Source: Lolliginicoccus lacisalsi | GTDB lineage: Bacteria; Actinomycetota; Actinomycetes; Mycobacteriales; Mycobacteriaceae | Length of the DNA stretch: 64,000 bases | Direction: 5' to 3' | Assembly: GCF_014841105.1 (NCBI RefSeq) | Contig: NZ_JACYWE010000001.1 | Span: 507,365-571,364, forward strand | In this document: positions 54,987 through 64,000 of the stretch, one piece after another | How positions within the stretch are numbered: the first letter of the stretch is position 1 | How the letters are laid out: each line of letters opens with the position of its first letter | Notes under the pieces: model-generated | Database searches by the model: none | Seen by the model: only the letters and a program-made list of their open reading frames with translations | What the model was told of the DNA's origin: nothing | Translations under genes and position numbers: made by a program

Positions 54987-56497
54987 CCCACACCGCCGAG
55001 CATGAACTTGTCCGCGCCGCTCCCACGCTCCGCGAGGCCTTCGTGGCCCACGGCTATGACGCGGATGGCCTGATCAGCCTGCTGGGCCCGTCCGGCATGG
55101 CCGCGCTCGACCGCGGCGAGCCCGCGCCGATCCGCGCGGCCTGCGAGGCGCAGGGCCCGCTCGGAGTCCTGGCGCGGTTGTTCATCCTGGGTGACGCCGT
55201 AGCCGAGGAGGACGCTGCGGCAGCGCTCGCGCCGATGAAGCTCGAGCAAGCGATCAGTGCCGGGTATGTCACCCGCAGCGAGGAAGGCATCGCTGGCGAG
55301 TGGGATATCCGGCCGCTCGATGCGGGCACGGGGACGCGCTGGATGATCTCGGACCCTGATGGCTCGCTGCGCCTGCGCGAGCCCCGCCGCGACCATGTGC
55401 TGGGCGTGGGCGCGGCATCGTTGTCGCTGCTGCGGGCGACACCCGCCCGGCGGGCGGGCACCGTGCTCGACGTGGGCACGGGCTGCGGCATCCAGGCCAT
55501 CCATGCCGCCACGTATGGCGAGCGCATCGTGGCTACCGATGTGAGCGAGCGCGCGCTCCTCGTCACGCGGGCCGCGCTCGCGCTGAACGGGCTGGAGGCA
55601 GACGTGCGGCACGGCTCATGGTTCGAGCCCGTCGCGGGCGAGCAGTTCGACCAGATCGTCGCCAATCCCCCGTTCGTGGTGGGCGGCACGGACGTGGAGC
55701 TGGTGTACCGCGACTCGGGCCTGGAGCTCGACGGCGCGAGCGAGGTCATGGTGCGCGACAGCATCGATCATCTGCGGCCCGGCGGCATCGCGGTGATGCT
55801 CGCGTCCTGGGTGCACCTCGACGGCGAGGACCGGCGGGCACGCGTCGCCTCCTGGTTGCCAGGGCACGGCATCGACGCCTGGATCGTGCAGCGCGATGTG
55901 GCCGATCCTGATCTCTACGTCTCGACCTGGCTGCGCGACGCCGACGCGGACCTGCGTGACCCGCGCGGGCAGGAGAGGCAGCAGCGCTGGCTGTCCTACT
56001 TGCGAAAGCGCGACGTCACCGGGGTCGGGTTCGGATTCGTCTTCCTGCGGCGCACCGATGCCCCCTCGGACATCCTGTGCGAGGACCTCATGCAGGGCTT
56101 CGACGATCCGCTCGGCGACGAGGCGCTGCGCTACCTAGACCGGGTCGAGTGGCTGCGCGACCACGATGTGCTCGACGCGAGGTTCGCGCTGAACCCGACG
56201 GTCGCGCTGGAGAAGGTGCTGGTGCCAGGCGAGGAGGGCTGGGCTCCAGCGGTGACGCGGGTGCATCGAGGGGACGGCCCGCGCTGGCAGCATGAGATCG
56301 ACGAGCTCGGCACGATGGTGCTGGCCGGAGTGCGGCCCGATGGGCTGCCGCTGGGGGAAGTCGTGGAGCTCGCCGCGCTCGCGTCCGGCGAGGATCCGGA
56401 CGAGGTGCTGCCCCAGGCCGTGGTGCTCGCGGAGGGCCTCGTGCGCCATGGGCTCCTCGTTCCCGCTGATCTCGCGGAGGGCGGTGGCCCGGCATGA
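54983..56497 (+). CDS. N5-glutamine methyltransferase-like SAM methyltransferase
   Basis: A 504-residue SAM-dependent methyltransferase. The central Rossmann domain has VLDVGTGCGIQAIHAATYG (about residues 160-178; motif I), IVATDVSERALL, and the N6/N5 methyltransferase signature NPPFVVGG (about residue 223), as in PrmC/HemK or RlmG. The N-terminal 130 residues and the C-terminal 160 residues are separate actinobacterial domains (DUF7059 and DUF7782 types, from memory). The target, whether protein Gln or RNA, is not known. The GTG start and the stop both overlap neighbours by four bases, so DUF3099, this gene and dtd are coupled. Confidence 0.85.
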   Translation: MTHTAEHELVRAAPTLREAFVAHGYDADGLISLLGPSGMAALDRGEPAPIRAACEAQGPLGVLARLFILGDAVAEEDAAAALAPMKLEQAISAGYVTRSEEGIAGEWDIRPLDAGTGTRWMISDPDGSLRLREPRRDHVLGVGAASLSLLRATPARRAGTVLDVGTGCGIQAIHAATYGERIVATDVSERALLVTRAALALNGLEADVRHGSWFEPVAGEQFDQIVANPPFVVGGTDVELVYRDSGLELDGASEVMVRDSIDHLRPGGIAVMLASWVHLDGEDRRARVASWLPGHGIDAWIVQRDVADPDLYVSTWLRDADADLRDPRGQERQQRWLSYLRKRDVTGVGFGFVFLRRTDAPSDILCEDLMQGFDDPLGDEALRYLDRVEWLRDHDVLDARFALNPTVALEKVLVPGEEGWAPAVTRVHRGDGPRWQHEIDELGTMVLAGVRPDGLPLGEVVELAALASGEDPDEVLPQAVVLAEGLVRHGLLVPADLAEGGGPA

Positions 56498-56919
56498 TCG
56501 CTGTGGTCTCGCGCGTTGCCGGGGCGCGCGTGGTCGTGGACGGCGAGACGGTGGGCGAGATCCACGGCGAGGGATTGCTGGTGCTGCTCGGGGTCGCGAA
56601 CGGCGATGATGATGAGGTAGTCCGCACGATGGGGCGGAAGGTGACCAGCCTGCGGCTGCTCCGCGACGACGCGAGCGTGCTGGAGAAGTCGGCCCCGGTG
56701 CTGGTGGTCAGCCAGTTCACGCTACTGGGCAATACCCGCAAGGGGCGGCGGCCCTCCTGGTCGGCCGCCGCGCCACCGAAGGAGGCACGGGCACGCTACG
56801 AGCAGGTCATCGAGGACATCCGGGGCCGGGGTGTATTGGTCGCCACAGGGAGGTTTGGCGCGGACATGTCGGTGGAATCCCTCAATGACGGCCCCTACAC
56901 GGTGCTTGTCCACGCATGA
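56494..56919 (+). CDS. dtd: D-aminoacyl-tRNA deacylase
   Basis: Hydrolyses D-aminoacyl-tRNA and Gly-tRNA-Ala, proofreading chirality. 141 residues. The SQFTL motif (VVSQFTLLGNTRKGRRPSW, about residues 71-89) is present. The C-terminal Gly-cisPro motif reads NDGPYT where most family members have NxGPVT. The ATG overlaps the upstream methyltransferase stop (ATGA). Confidence 0.93.
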   Translation: MIAVVSRVAGARVVVDGETVGEIHGEGLLVLLGVANGDDDEVVRTMGRKVTSLRLLRDDASVLEKSAPVLVVSQFTLLGNTRKGRRPSWSAAAPPKEARARYEQVIEDIRGRGVLVATGRFGADMSVESLNDGPYTVLVHA

Positions 56920-57027
56920 CGCGCAAGGACTGGCTGCAATAAGCAGCACAGAGTTGCTTTCTCAGCAACTTCTCAGCACTTCCGATGCGTTCATGCAGGT
57001 CAGCTACGTTGTGGCAGGGGCGGAGCG

Positions 57028-57053
57028 GGAACTTTTCCGTTATCCGGAGCGTT
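57028..57053 (+). promoter_or_regulatory. ECF-type (SigE/SigH-like) promoter of sigB
   Basis: GGAAC at 57028-57032 and CGTT at 57050-57053, 17 bases apart, 36 bases before the sigB start. This matches the GGAAC...CGTT pattern used by SigE/SigH, which drive sigB in M. tuberculosis. Position and spacing fit; direct proof is lacking. Confidence 0.65.
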
Positions 57054-57089
57054 GGACACAGTGAATAGCGATCACTGAGGAGGCACGCA

Positions 57090-58073
57090 ATGACCAGCCC
57101 CGCAACCACGCGTCGCAGGACAATCGATGCACAGCGCAAGGCCGAACTCGACGCCCAGAGCCCGGCCGCGGACCTGGTGCGTGTATACCTCAACGGGATC
57201 GGACGCACCGCGCTGCTCACCGCCGCGGACGAGGTTGACCTTGCCAAGCGAATCGAGGCTGGCCTGTACGCCACGCACCTGCTCGCGACGCGGCCGCGGC
57301 TCACCCCGGCGAAGAAGCGGGATCTCGCGTTCATCGTTCGCGATGGGCAGAAGGCCCGCAATCACCTGCTCGAGGCCAACCTGCGGCTCGTGGTGTCCCT
57401 AGCCAAGCGCTACACGGGACGGGGCATGCCCCTGCTCGACCTCATCCAGGAGGGCAACCTCGGCCTGATCCGGGCCATGGAGAAGTTCGACTACGCCAAG
57501 GGCTTCAAGTTCTCCACCTACGCCACCTGGTGGATCCGGCAGGCGATAACCCGTGGCATGGCGGACCAGTCGCGCACGATCCGGCTGCCCGTGCATCTCG
57601 TCGAGCAGGTCAACAAGCTCGCCCGCATCAAGCGGGAGATGCACCAGCAGCTTGGCCGCGAGGCCACCGAGGAGGAGCTGGCCCGGGAGTCCGGCAGCCC
57701 CCAGCACAAGATCCAGGACCTGCTCGATCACAGCCGCGATCCGGTGAGCCTCGACATGCCCGTCGGCAACGATGAGGAAGCCCCGCTCGGTGACTTCATC
57801 GAGGACACCGGCGCCACCGACGCGGAGTCGTCCGTCATCGCCACGCTGCTGCACAGCGACATCCGCACCGTGCTCGCCACCCTCGATGACCGCGAGCGCA
57901 ATGTGATCCTGCTCCGCTACGGGCTTGATGACGGCCAGCCGCGCACGCTCGACCAGATCGGGCGGCACTTCGGGCTCTCCCGCGAGCGGGTCCGGCAGAT
58001 CGAGCGCGAGGTCATGACCAAGCTGCGCCAGGGCGACCGCGCCGAGAAGCTGCGCGGCTACTCCTCCGACTAG
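57090..58073 (+). CDS. sigB: RNA polymerase sigma factor SigB (group 2)
   Basis: SigA-like alternative sigma factor for general stress and stationary phase, 327 residues. Contains region 1.2 ([20 protein letters not shown]), region 2 ([58 protein letters not shown]), region 3 and region 4 ([20 protein letters not shown]). It lacks the long N-terminal extension of SigA. ATG 57090 follows GAGGAGG. It is convergent with the acyl-CoA synthetase fusion gene, three bases apart. Confidence 0.94.
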   Translation: MTSPATTRRRTIDAQRKAELDAQSPAADLVRVYLNGIGRTALLTAADEVDLAKRIEAGLYATHLLATRPRLTPAKKRDLAFIVRDGQKARNHLLEANLRLVVSLAKRYTGRGMPLLDLIQEGNLGLIRAMEKFDYAKGFKFSTYATWWIRQAITRGMADQSRTIRLPVHLVEQVNKLARIKREMHQQLGREATEEELARESGSPQHKIQDLLDHSRDPVSLDMPVGNDEEAPLGDFIEDTGATDAESSVIATLLHSDIRTVLATLDDRERNVILLRYGLDDGQPRTLDQIGRHFGLSRERVRQIEREVMTKLRQGDRAEKLRGYSSD

Positions 58074-58076
58074 CCG

Positions 58077-60794
58077 TCACCGCAACCGGCGCGGGCTGCC
58101 ATCGCCGCCCGCGCTGGGGTCGTCGCCAATGCGCACCCGGGCACCCAGGATGGCCGCGCCGCCGGGTGCTGCGAGCACTGGGTGCAGCGACACCTCGCGT
58201 ACTCCGGGCAGGTCGACCGCCAGCGCGGAAACCCGCTGCAGCACCTCCACGAGCGCGGCCTTGTCAGCTAGCGGAGCCCCGCGATAGCCCTCGAGCAGCG
58301 GGGCGAGCCGCGGGCCGTTGACCAGCGACCACGCGGAGTCCTCCGTCAGCGGCGGCACCCCGAAAGCCCGGTCCCCGACCAGCTCGGAGATCACCCCGGC
58401 GATGCCGAACCGGATGAGCGTGCCGAACGAGGGATCGTCCTGCAGGCCGACCACGCAGGCGATGCCCTTCGGGGCCATGCGCTGCACGCGCACCCGCTTC
58501 TCGCCGATGATGCGCGTGATCTCCCAGTACGCCACGCGCACTGATTCCGCGCGCGTCAGGTCGAGGCGGACACCGAGCAGATCGGTGCGAAACTCCCACT
58601 CGCTGCCCAATGCCTTCACCGCCACCGGATAGCCCATCTCCGCGGCAGCGTCGATGGCCTCCTCGGGATCCTCCACGTCGCGATACTCGACGATGCCCAG
58701 CCCGTAGCAGCCAAGGAGCTCCTGCGCCTGGTGATCCTCGAGCCACCCCCCGGGCGCCGCGGGAAGCCATTCCTCGCACAGTTCCCGGGCCCGCGCCTCA
58801 TCAATGCCGTCGGGCCGCACCACCTTCGAAGCCGGGGCATTGCGCCATCGGGCGTACCGCCAGGCACGCGACAACGCCGCGACGGCGCGCTCCGGGCCCG
58901 GGTAGGACGGTACCGAGCCGCGCACCGGAGCCCCCGAGGCATCCCGCACCACCAGGTCATCCGGGATCCCCTCGCCGCCCAGGAACGTCGTGATGATGGG
59001 CTTGCCCGCCCCCAGCGACGCGGCGCGCAATGCCGCGGCGTAGGGCGCGGTCGGCAACGCCACGGGCGGCACGAACACCACGATCACGGCATCGATCGCT
59101 GGGTCAGCCATGGCAGCGGACAACGCCGACGCGAGATCCTCGGGGGCAGCGTGCGGGCCCACATCCAGCGGCTCGAATGCCTCCAGGCCTGCCCCGCGCG
59201 CGGCGTCGACCGTCAGCACGCCGAGCGCTGTCGAGTTGCCCACCACCGCCACGCGCGGCCCCGTCGGCAATGGCTGGTAGCTGAACAGCAGCGCGCAGTC
59301 GAACAGGTCCGAGATGCTATCGACCTGCACCACGCCGGACTGCTCGAACAGCGCCCGCACGCTGTCGTCGTCGAGGGTGACGCCGGTGGCCGCGAGGGCG
59401 AACGGCGCGGCGTGGCGGCCGCTCTTCACCGCGATCACCGGCTTCGCCCGGGCCACCCGGCGCGCGATGCGGGAGAACTTGCGCGGATTGCCGAAGCTCT
59501 CGAGGTACAGCAGCACCACCTCGGTGCGCGGATCGGAGTCCCAGTACTGCAACAGGTCGTTGCCGGATACGTCGGCGCGATTGCCCGCGGAGACAAACGC
59601 GGACAGCCCGAGCTGCCGGCGCCGCGCCGTGTCGAGGATCGCGATGCCCAGCGCACCCGACTGGCAGAAGAAGCCCACCCGCCCCGGCGGTGGCAGGACC
59701 GGCACCAGGGAGGCGTTCATCCCCACCGCGGGATCAGTGTTGATCACTCCGAGCGCGTTGGGGCCGATCACCCGCATGCCATGGGCCCGGGCAGCGCGCA
59801 CGAGCCGCCGCTCCGCCGCGATCCCGTCCGGGCCGGACTCGCCAAATCCCGCCGACACCACGACGAGGGCCTTCACCCGCTTGGCGAGGCAATCATCGAG
59901 CACCTCGTCGATCAGCGGTGCGGGCACAGCCACGACCGCGAGATCCACCTCGTCGGGGATCTCCCGCACCGTCGGGTACGCCCGCACGCCATGCACGGAG
60001 CGGCGCTCGGGGTTCACCGGGAACACCGGGCCCGTGAATCCCGCGGCGAGCAGGTTGCGCAGCACCACGCCACCGACCTTGGTGACATCCGCCGACGCGC
60101 CGATCACCGCGATCGACCGGGGGTGGAGCACGTTGCCGACGCTGCGTGCTTCCGAGACCCGTTCGCGCGAGTCCCGCACGGCCAGCCGCGCCTCGGTGGG
60201 ATCGATATCGAACTCGAGATGGACGATGCTGCCGTCGTAGCTGCGCGAGACCTCGTAGCCGGCGTCGCGGAACACCGAGATCATGCCGCGGTTCTCGGAG
60301 AGCACCTCGGCCTCGAACCGCGTGAAGCCGTTCTGCGCGGCGGCGTTGGCGAGATGCTCGAGCAGGATCGAGCCGAGCCCGCGCCCCTGGTGCTCGTCGG
60401 CGATCACGAACGCCACCTCCGCGGAGGCCGAATCCTCGTCGCGCGACATTCGCTCGTAGAGGCCCACCCCGATGATGTCATCACCAAGGTTGAGAACGAA
60501 CGACACGCGATCGCGATGATCGACGTGGGTGAACCGGTGCACGTCCCGCTCGGGCATGCGCGGATAGGGACCGAAGTAGCGCAGGTAGCGGGTGCGCTCG
60601 GACAGTCCCTCGTGGAACCGGACGAGCCGCTCGGCATCCTCGGGGGCGATGGGCCGCAGATAGACGGTGCCGCCGTCGGAGGCCAGCACGTCGGCCTCCC
60701 ACTCGGGCGGGTACGGGACAGCGGCGGGACCGGGATCCTGGCCGGAGCCGCTCGACGGGCTTGGGGTGCTCGCGGGTTCAGTCACGGGGATCAT
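58077..60794 (-). CDS. GNAT protein acetyltransferase fused to ADP-forming acyl-CoA synthetase-like domains
   Basis: A 905-residue fusion. The N-terminal GNAT domain has LRPIAPEDAERLVRFHEGLS and the acetyl-CoA loop VIADEHQGRGLGSILLEHLA (about residues 129-148). It is followed by the CoA-binding and ligase-CoA domains of ADP-forming acyl-CoA synthetases: RSIAVIGASADVTKVGGVVL, VVSAGFGESG, FFCQSGALGIAILDTA, and an ATP-grasp region YPVAVKALGSEWEFRTDLLG. This domain order is that of Streptomyces PatA-type lysine acetyltransferases, which control acetyl-CoA synthetase. Start ATG 60794 or GTG 60785; both overlap the acuC-like stop. Confidence 0.87.
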   Translation of the reverse strand: MIPVTEPASTPSPSSGSGQDPGPAAVPYPPEWEADVLASDGGTVYLRPIAPEDAERLVRFHEGLSERTRYLRYFGPYPRMPERDVHRFTHVDHRDRVSFVLNLGDDIIGVGLYERMSRDEDSASAEVAFVIADEHQGRGLGSILLEHLANAAAQNGFTRFEAEVLSENRGMISVFRDAGYEVSRSYDGSIVHLEFDIDPTEARLAVRDSRERVSEARSVGNVLHPRSIAVIGASADVTKVGGVVLRNLLAAGFTGPVFPVNPERRSVHGVRAYPTVREIPDEVDLAVVAVPAPLIDEVLDDCLAKRVKALVVVSAGFGESGPDGIAAERRLVRAARAHGMRVIGPNALGVINTDPAVGMNASLVPVLPPPGRVGFFCQSGALGIAILDTARRRQLGLSAFVSAGNRADVSGNDLLQYWDSDPRTEVVLLYLESFGNPRKFSRIARRVARAKPVIAVKSGRHAAPFALAATGVTLDDDSVRALFEQSGVVQVDSISDLFDCALLFSYQPLPTGPRVAVVGNSTALGVLTVDAARGAGLEAFEPLDVGPHAAPEDLASALSAAMADPAIDAVIVVFVPPVALPTAPYAAALRAASLGAGKPIITTFLGGEGIPDDLVVRDASGAPVRGSVPSYPGPERAVAALSRAWRYARWRNAPASKVVRPDGIDEARARELCEEWLPAAPGGWLEDHQAQELLGCYGLGIVEYRDVEDPEEAIDAAAEMGYPVAVKALGSEWEFRTDLLGVRLDLTRAESVRVAYWEITRIIGEKRVRVQRMAPKGIACVVGLQDDPSFGTLIRFGIAGVISELVGDRAFGVPPLTEDSAWSLVNGPRLAPLLEGYRGAPLADKAALVEVLQRVSALAVDLPGVREVSLHPVLAAPGGAAILGARVRIGDDPSAGGDGSPRRLR

Positions 60795-62031
60795 CCGGGT
60801 CCAGGCCGAGCAGCGGATACACCACGCGGCGGGTCTCAAGGATCGCGCTATCGACCCGGGCGACGTCACGCTCCCGGGTCGCCGGGCCCGTCGTCGGGCC
60901 CACCACCGAACCGCCCCATGGCGGGAAGCTGCCCTCGCCCCCGTCACCCATCGTCGTGGGCGCCGACAGCCGGGTCCGGTCGCGCACGAGCTGCTGCCAT
61001 TCGAGCGGTGTCGCCGCGGCCGGATCGATCTCGCTCCCGGTGACCAGCCCGATCAGGTGCGCCCACGCGCGCGGCACCACGCTGTGCAAGGAGTAGCCGC
61101 CGCCTCCGACCGCGAGCCATCGGCCGTCGCACACCTCATCGGCGAGGTCGCGCATCGCGGCGAACGCGGCCCGCTGGCCGTCCACTGTCAGCGAGAGGTC
61201 GGCGAGCGGGTCATCGCGGTGCGAGTCCACCCCGCACTGGCTGACGATGATGTCCGGACCGAAGGCGCGGATGGCTCCGGGAACCACGGCGTGGAAAGCG
61301 CGCAGCCAGAACTCATCGGTGGTCCCCGGCAGTAGCGGCAGGTTGATCGAGGTGCCCTCGGCGTTGCCGTCCCCGGCCTCGGACGGCCAGCCCGTGCCGG
61401 GCCACAGCGTCGCAGGATGCTGGTGGAGCGCGATGGTCATGACCCGAGGATCGCCATAGAAGGCCCGCTGCACCCCGTCGCCGTGATGCACGTCGACGTC
61501 GATGTAGGCGATGCGCTTGTGCCCCTGCTCGAGCAGCCAGTCGATCGCGATCGCGCAATCGTTGTACACGCAGAACCCGGCGCCGTGGTCGGGCATCGCA
61601 TGGTGCATCCCGCCAGCGATGGAGACCGCCCGCGTGGCGCGACCGTGGTGGATCGCCCGGGCGGCGTCGAGCGAGCCGCCGGTGACGATCGCGGCGGCCT
61701 CGTGCATGCGGGGGAAGATGGGGGTGTCGTCGGTGCCGAGTCCATGCGCGCGGGCAAGGATCGGGGTTTCCCGGCGGTTCACGGCGTCCGGGTCGGACAC
61801 GTGCTTGACCGCGCCCATGTAGGCGAGCGTGTGCACGCGCAGGATGTCCTGCTCCCCCGCCGTGCCGGGCGAGATCCGCTCGGCCTCCCCGAGCGCGCCA
61901 AGCTGCTCGGCAAGCGCCATGGCAAGCTCGAGGCGGACCGGATTCATCGGGTGCGTCGCGCCGAGCCGGTAGCTAAGGAACTCAGGGGTCCAGACGACGG
62001 TGCTTGGCACGGATGCGCTGTTGCGGACCAT
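60778..62031 (-). CDS. Acetoin utilization AcuC-like histone deacetylase family protein
   Basis: Zinc-dependent deacetylase of the arginase/HDAC fold, 417 residues. Active-site motifs: AGGMHHAMPDHGAGFCVYND (tandem His, about residues 144-163), YIDVDVHHGDGVQRAFY (Asp-X-His metal ligands), QCGVDSHRDDPLADL, and the late GGGGYSLHSVVPRAW. AcuC in Bacillus reverses acetylation of acetyl-CoA synthetase. Its stop overlaps the downstream GNAT/synthetase start, so acetylase and deacetylase are translated as a pair. Start ATG 62031; the frame upstream is arginine-rich and non-coding. Confidence 0.88.
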   Translation of the reverse strand: MVRNSASVPSTVVWTPEFLSYRLGATHPMNPVRLELAMALAEQLGALGEAERISPGTAGEQDILRVHTLAYMGAVKHVSDPDAVNRRETPILARAHGLGTDDTPIFPRMHEAAAIVTGGSLDAARAIHHGRATRAVSIAGGMHHAMPDHGAGFCVYNDCAIAIDWLLEQGHKRIAYIDVDVHHGDGVQRAFYGDPRVMTIALHQHPATLWPGTGWPSEAGDGNAEGTSINLPLLPGTTDEFWLRAFHAVVPGAIRAFGPDIIVSQCGVDSHRDDPLADLSLTVDGQRAAFAAMRDLADEVCDGRWLAVGGGGYSLHSVVPRAWAHLIGLVTGSEIDPAAATPLEWQQLVRDRTRLSAPTTMGDGGEGSFPPWGGSVVGPTTGPATRERDVARVDSAILETRRVVYPLLGLDPDDPRD

Positions 62032-62245
62032 GGTGCACACGCTACCGATCGCATCGCGCGCGCGGGCGGTTCCGCGGCCGCCGGGCTGGTCGGTGCGGCC
62101 GCCCGTCGTGCTCGCGGTCCTCGCCAGGCATGGCTCGCGCTCTCGCCCTGCGCGAAATCGCGGGGCCCGCGCGCCGCCGCCGGTAGTGCCGTCCCCACAA
62201 TGCTTCCGGTAAAGGTAAACTCGCGTTCGACAGAGGGGTGTGAGA

Positions 62246-62932
62246 GTGAGAGAACTGGTCGACACGACGGAGATGTACCTCCGCACGGTCTATGAGCTGG
62301 AAGAGGAAGGCGTGGTGCCGCTGCGGGCACGCATCGCCGAGCGGCTGGAGCAAAGCGGGCCGACAGTGAGCCAGACCGTGGCCAGGATGGAGCGCGACGG
62401 ATTGATCGCGGTCGCCGGGGATCGTCATCTGGAGCTCACCCCGGCAGGCCGGGAACTGGCTATCGCGGTGATGCGCAAGCATCGTCTCGCCGAGCGCTTG
62501 CTGGTGGATGTCATTGGCCTCGATTGGGAGAACGTGCACAACGAGGCGTGCCGCTGGGAGCATGTGATGAGCGAGGACGTGGAGCGTCGCCTCGTCTCCG
62601 TCCTCAACAATCCGACGTCGTCTCCGTATGGCAATCCGATCCCGGGGCTCGACAAGCTCGGCCTCGATGTGCCGCCCGCTTCGTCGAAGGGCCTGACCCG
62701 TTTGTCGGAGGTGCCGAGGGGCGCACCGACAAACGTGGTCATCCGTCGTCTCGCCGAGCATGTGCAGGTCGATGTGGATCTGATCTCGCGCCTGCGCGAC
62801 GCGGGCGTGGTACCGAACGCGCGCATCACCGTGCAGGCGCATAGCGGTGGCGTGCTGATCACCGCTCCGGGCCACGATGGCCTCGACATCCCCGAGGAGA
62901 TGGCCCACGCCATCCAGGTGGAGCTGGTCTGA
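62246..62932 (+). CDS. ideR: Iron-dependent repressor IdeR (DtxR family)
   Basis: Fe(II)-activated repressor of iron uptake. 228 residues. N-terminal winged helix ([19 protein letters not shown] recognition region), dimerisation/metal domain and an SH3-like C-terminal domain ([17 protein letters not shown]). Numbering from GTG 62246 puts all metal ligands at the standard places: Met10, Cys102, Glu105, His106 (site 2) and His79, Glu83, His98 (site 1), which fixes this start over GTG 62240. AGAGGGG lies seven bases upstream. It overlaps galE by one base (TGATG). Confidence 0.95.
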   Translation: MRELVDTTEMYLRTVYELEEEGVVPLRARIAERLEQSGPTVSQTVARMERDGLIAVAGDRHLELTPAGRELAIAVMRKHRLAERLLVDVIGLDWENVHNEACRWEHVMSEDVERRLVSVLNNPTSSPYGNPIPGLDKLGLDVPPASSKGLTRLSEVPRGAPTNVVIRRLAEHVQVDVDLISRLRDAGVVPNARITVQAHSGGVLITAPGHDGLDIPEEMAHAIQVELV

Positions 62933-63927
62933 TGCGGCTGCTGGTTACCGGTGGCGCGGGCTACGTCGGCAGTGTCATCGCTACCGTGCTGCTCGAGGCT
63001 GGTCATGATGTGGTGATCATCGATGACCTGTCCACCGGCAACCGCTATGCGGTGCCTGATGGCGCTCGCTTCGTCGAGGGCGATGTCGCTGATCACGCCG
63101 ATGCGGTGCTCGGTGCCGGGATCGACGGCGAGCCCTTCGACGGGGTGGTCCACTGCGCGGCCCGTTCCCTCGTGGGCGAGTCGGTCGAGGATCCCGCCCT
63201 GTATTGGCACGGCAATGTGATCACCTCGGTGCGGTTGCTCGACGCGTTGCGCAAGCATTCGGTGCCACGGCTCGTGTTCTCCTCCACGGCAGCGACCTAC
63301 GGGGAACCCGGCACCGTGCCCATCACCGAGGACATGCCGGCTCGTCCGACCAACCCGTACGGCGCATCGAAGCTGGCCATCGACCATGCCATCACCTCTT
63401 ATGCGGCGGCCTACGGGCTCGGCGCGACGAGCCTGCGGTACTTCAACGTGGCGGGAGCGTATGGCAGCACCGGCGAGAACCGGGCCGTGGAGACCCACAT
63501 CATCCCGTTGATCCTGCAGGTGGCGATGGGCGAGCGGGAGCACATCTCGGTGTTCGGCACCGACTGGGACACGCGGGACGGCACTGCGGTCCGCGACTAC
63601 ATCCACGTCCGCGACCTCGCGGATGCGCACATCCTCGCGCTGGAATCGAGCACACCAGGCAGGCACCGCATCCTCAATCTCGGCAGCGGCGAAGGCTTCA
63701 CCGTGCGCGAGGTGATCGACGCGTGCCGCCGGATCACCGGTCGCGACATCCCCGCCATCGACTCCCCGCGCCGCGCAGGTGATCCAGCGGTCTTGATCGC
63801 GTCGAGCGCCCGCGCCATGAGCGAGCTTGGCTGGAAGCCCCAGCGCACCGACCTCGACACGATCGTGGCTGATGCCTGGGAGTTCACCCGGCAGCTCGGC
63901 GACCGGTCCCACGCCGCGCATCGATAG
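62932..63927 (+). CDS. galE: UDP-glucose 4-epimerase
   Basis: Interconverts UDP-glucose and UDP-galactose, the galactose source for arabinogalactan. 331 residues. NAD Rossmann motif [14 protein letters not shown] at the N terminus, [15 protein letters not shown], active-site Ser/Thr in [13 protein letters not shown], catalytic Tyr-X3-Lys in [12 protein letters not shown] (about residues 142-153), and [17 protein letters not shown]. It follows ideR with a one-base overlap, as in several Mycobacteriales. The remaining 73 bases of the window hold nothing recognisable. Confidence 0.93.
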   Translation: MRLLVTGGAGYVGSVIATVLLEAGHDVVIIDDLSTGNRYAVPDGARFVEGDVADHADAVLGAGIDGEPFDGVVHCAARSLVGESVEDPALYWHGNVITSVRLLDALRKHSVPRLVFSSTAATYGEPGTVPITEDMPARPTNPYGASKLAIDHAITSYAAAYGLGATSLRYFNVAGAYGSTGENRAVETHIIPLILQVAMGEREHISVFGTDWDTRDGTAVRDYIHVRDLADAHILALESSTPGRHRILNLGSGEGFTVREVIDACRRITGRDIPAIDSPRRAGDPAVLIASSARAMSELGWKPQRTDLDTIVADAWEFTRQLGDRSHAAHR

Positions 63928-64000
63928 CGGCGCGGGACCCGGCCATTTGGTTCGCCGGCCACTCTCGCCTACAGGTCGGGGCGGGACGCTAGCGGTGGCA

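Overview
The window is a high-GC actinobacterial chromosome segment, almost certainly from the Mycobacteriales (the mycolic-acid group: Mycobacterium, Rhodococcus, Hoyosella and relatives). This rests on gene content and order. It carries the phosphatidylinositol mannoside genes (pgsA, patA, pimA), the arabinan transferase aftC, the envelope factor cei, an MmpL-type transporter, sigA/sigB/ideR in the mycobacterial order, and many actinobacteria-only DUF families. Two blocks follow Mycobacterium tuberculosis order as I know it: ruvC..thrS (Rv2594c-Rv2614c) and GNAT/zapE..ideR (Rv2669-Rv2711). I cannot name the species; the genus is not one I can fix from sequence alone.

Layout. 1-10.2 kb is one long leftward operon: thrS, HIT protein, pgsA, patA, pimA, a LemA/NUDIX gene broken by an in-frame TGA, pdxS, tesB, pdxT, yebC and ruvC (cut by the window edge). 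10.4-12.4 kb holds a small membrane protein, a CsbD-type stress protein, four tRNAs and a composite intergenic repeat. 12.4-17.8 kb is zapE, a RibD-like reductase, a lipoprotein hydrolase and aftC. 17.8-25.5 kb is the accessory region: a low-GC islet with a ParB-like gene and an unknown membrane protein, a lipoprotein, a Baeyer-Villiger-type monooxygenase, and two tandem secreted beta-propeller/Ig proteins. 25.5-31 kb has msrB, the coproporphyrin-dependent heme genes (hemE, hemY, hemQ), DUF3000 and RNase D. 31-36.5 kb has dxs, an RNA methyltransferase and DUF3159, flanked by two related small HdeA-like lipoproteins. 36.8-42 kb has a lipoprotein PBP, an MmpL protein, a hydrolase and a second copy of the composite repeat. 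42-54.5 kb runs through CD225/DUF2752, DUF3710, dut, cei, suhB, ppgK, sigA, a helicase and YihY. 54.5-64 kb has a methyltransferase, dtd, sigB, a GNAT/acyl-CoA synthetase fusion coupled to an AcuC-like deacetylase, ideR and galE.

How it fits together. Much of the core serves the cell envelope: PIM synthesis, arabinan branching, a PBP, MmpL and Cei. The rest supplies cofactors and precursors (PLP from pdxST, heme, DOXP) and housekeeping control (SigA, SigB, IdeR). sigB has an upstream motif of the SigE/SigH type. The most unusual non-coding signal is a family of composite intergenic elements. Each has a palindromic core between short tandem repeats; two copies (about 11.8 and 41.8 kb) share the same core, and a third locus (46.7 kb) has the same architecture with a different core. 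No CRISPR array, prophage or intact insertion sequence was seen.
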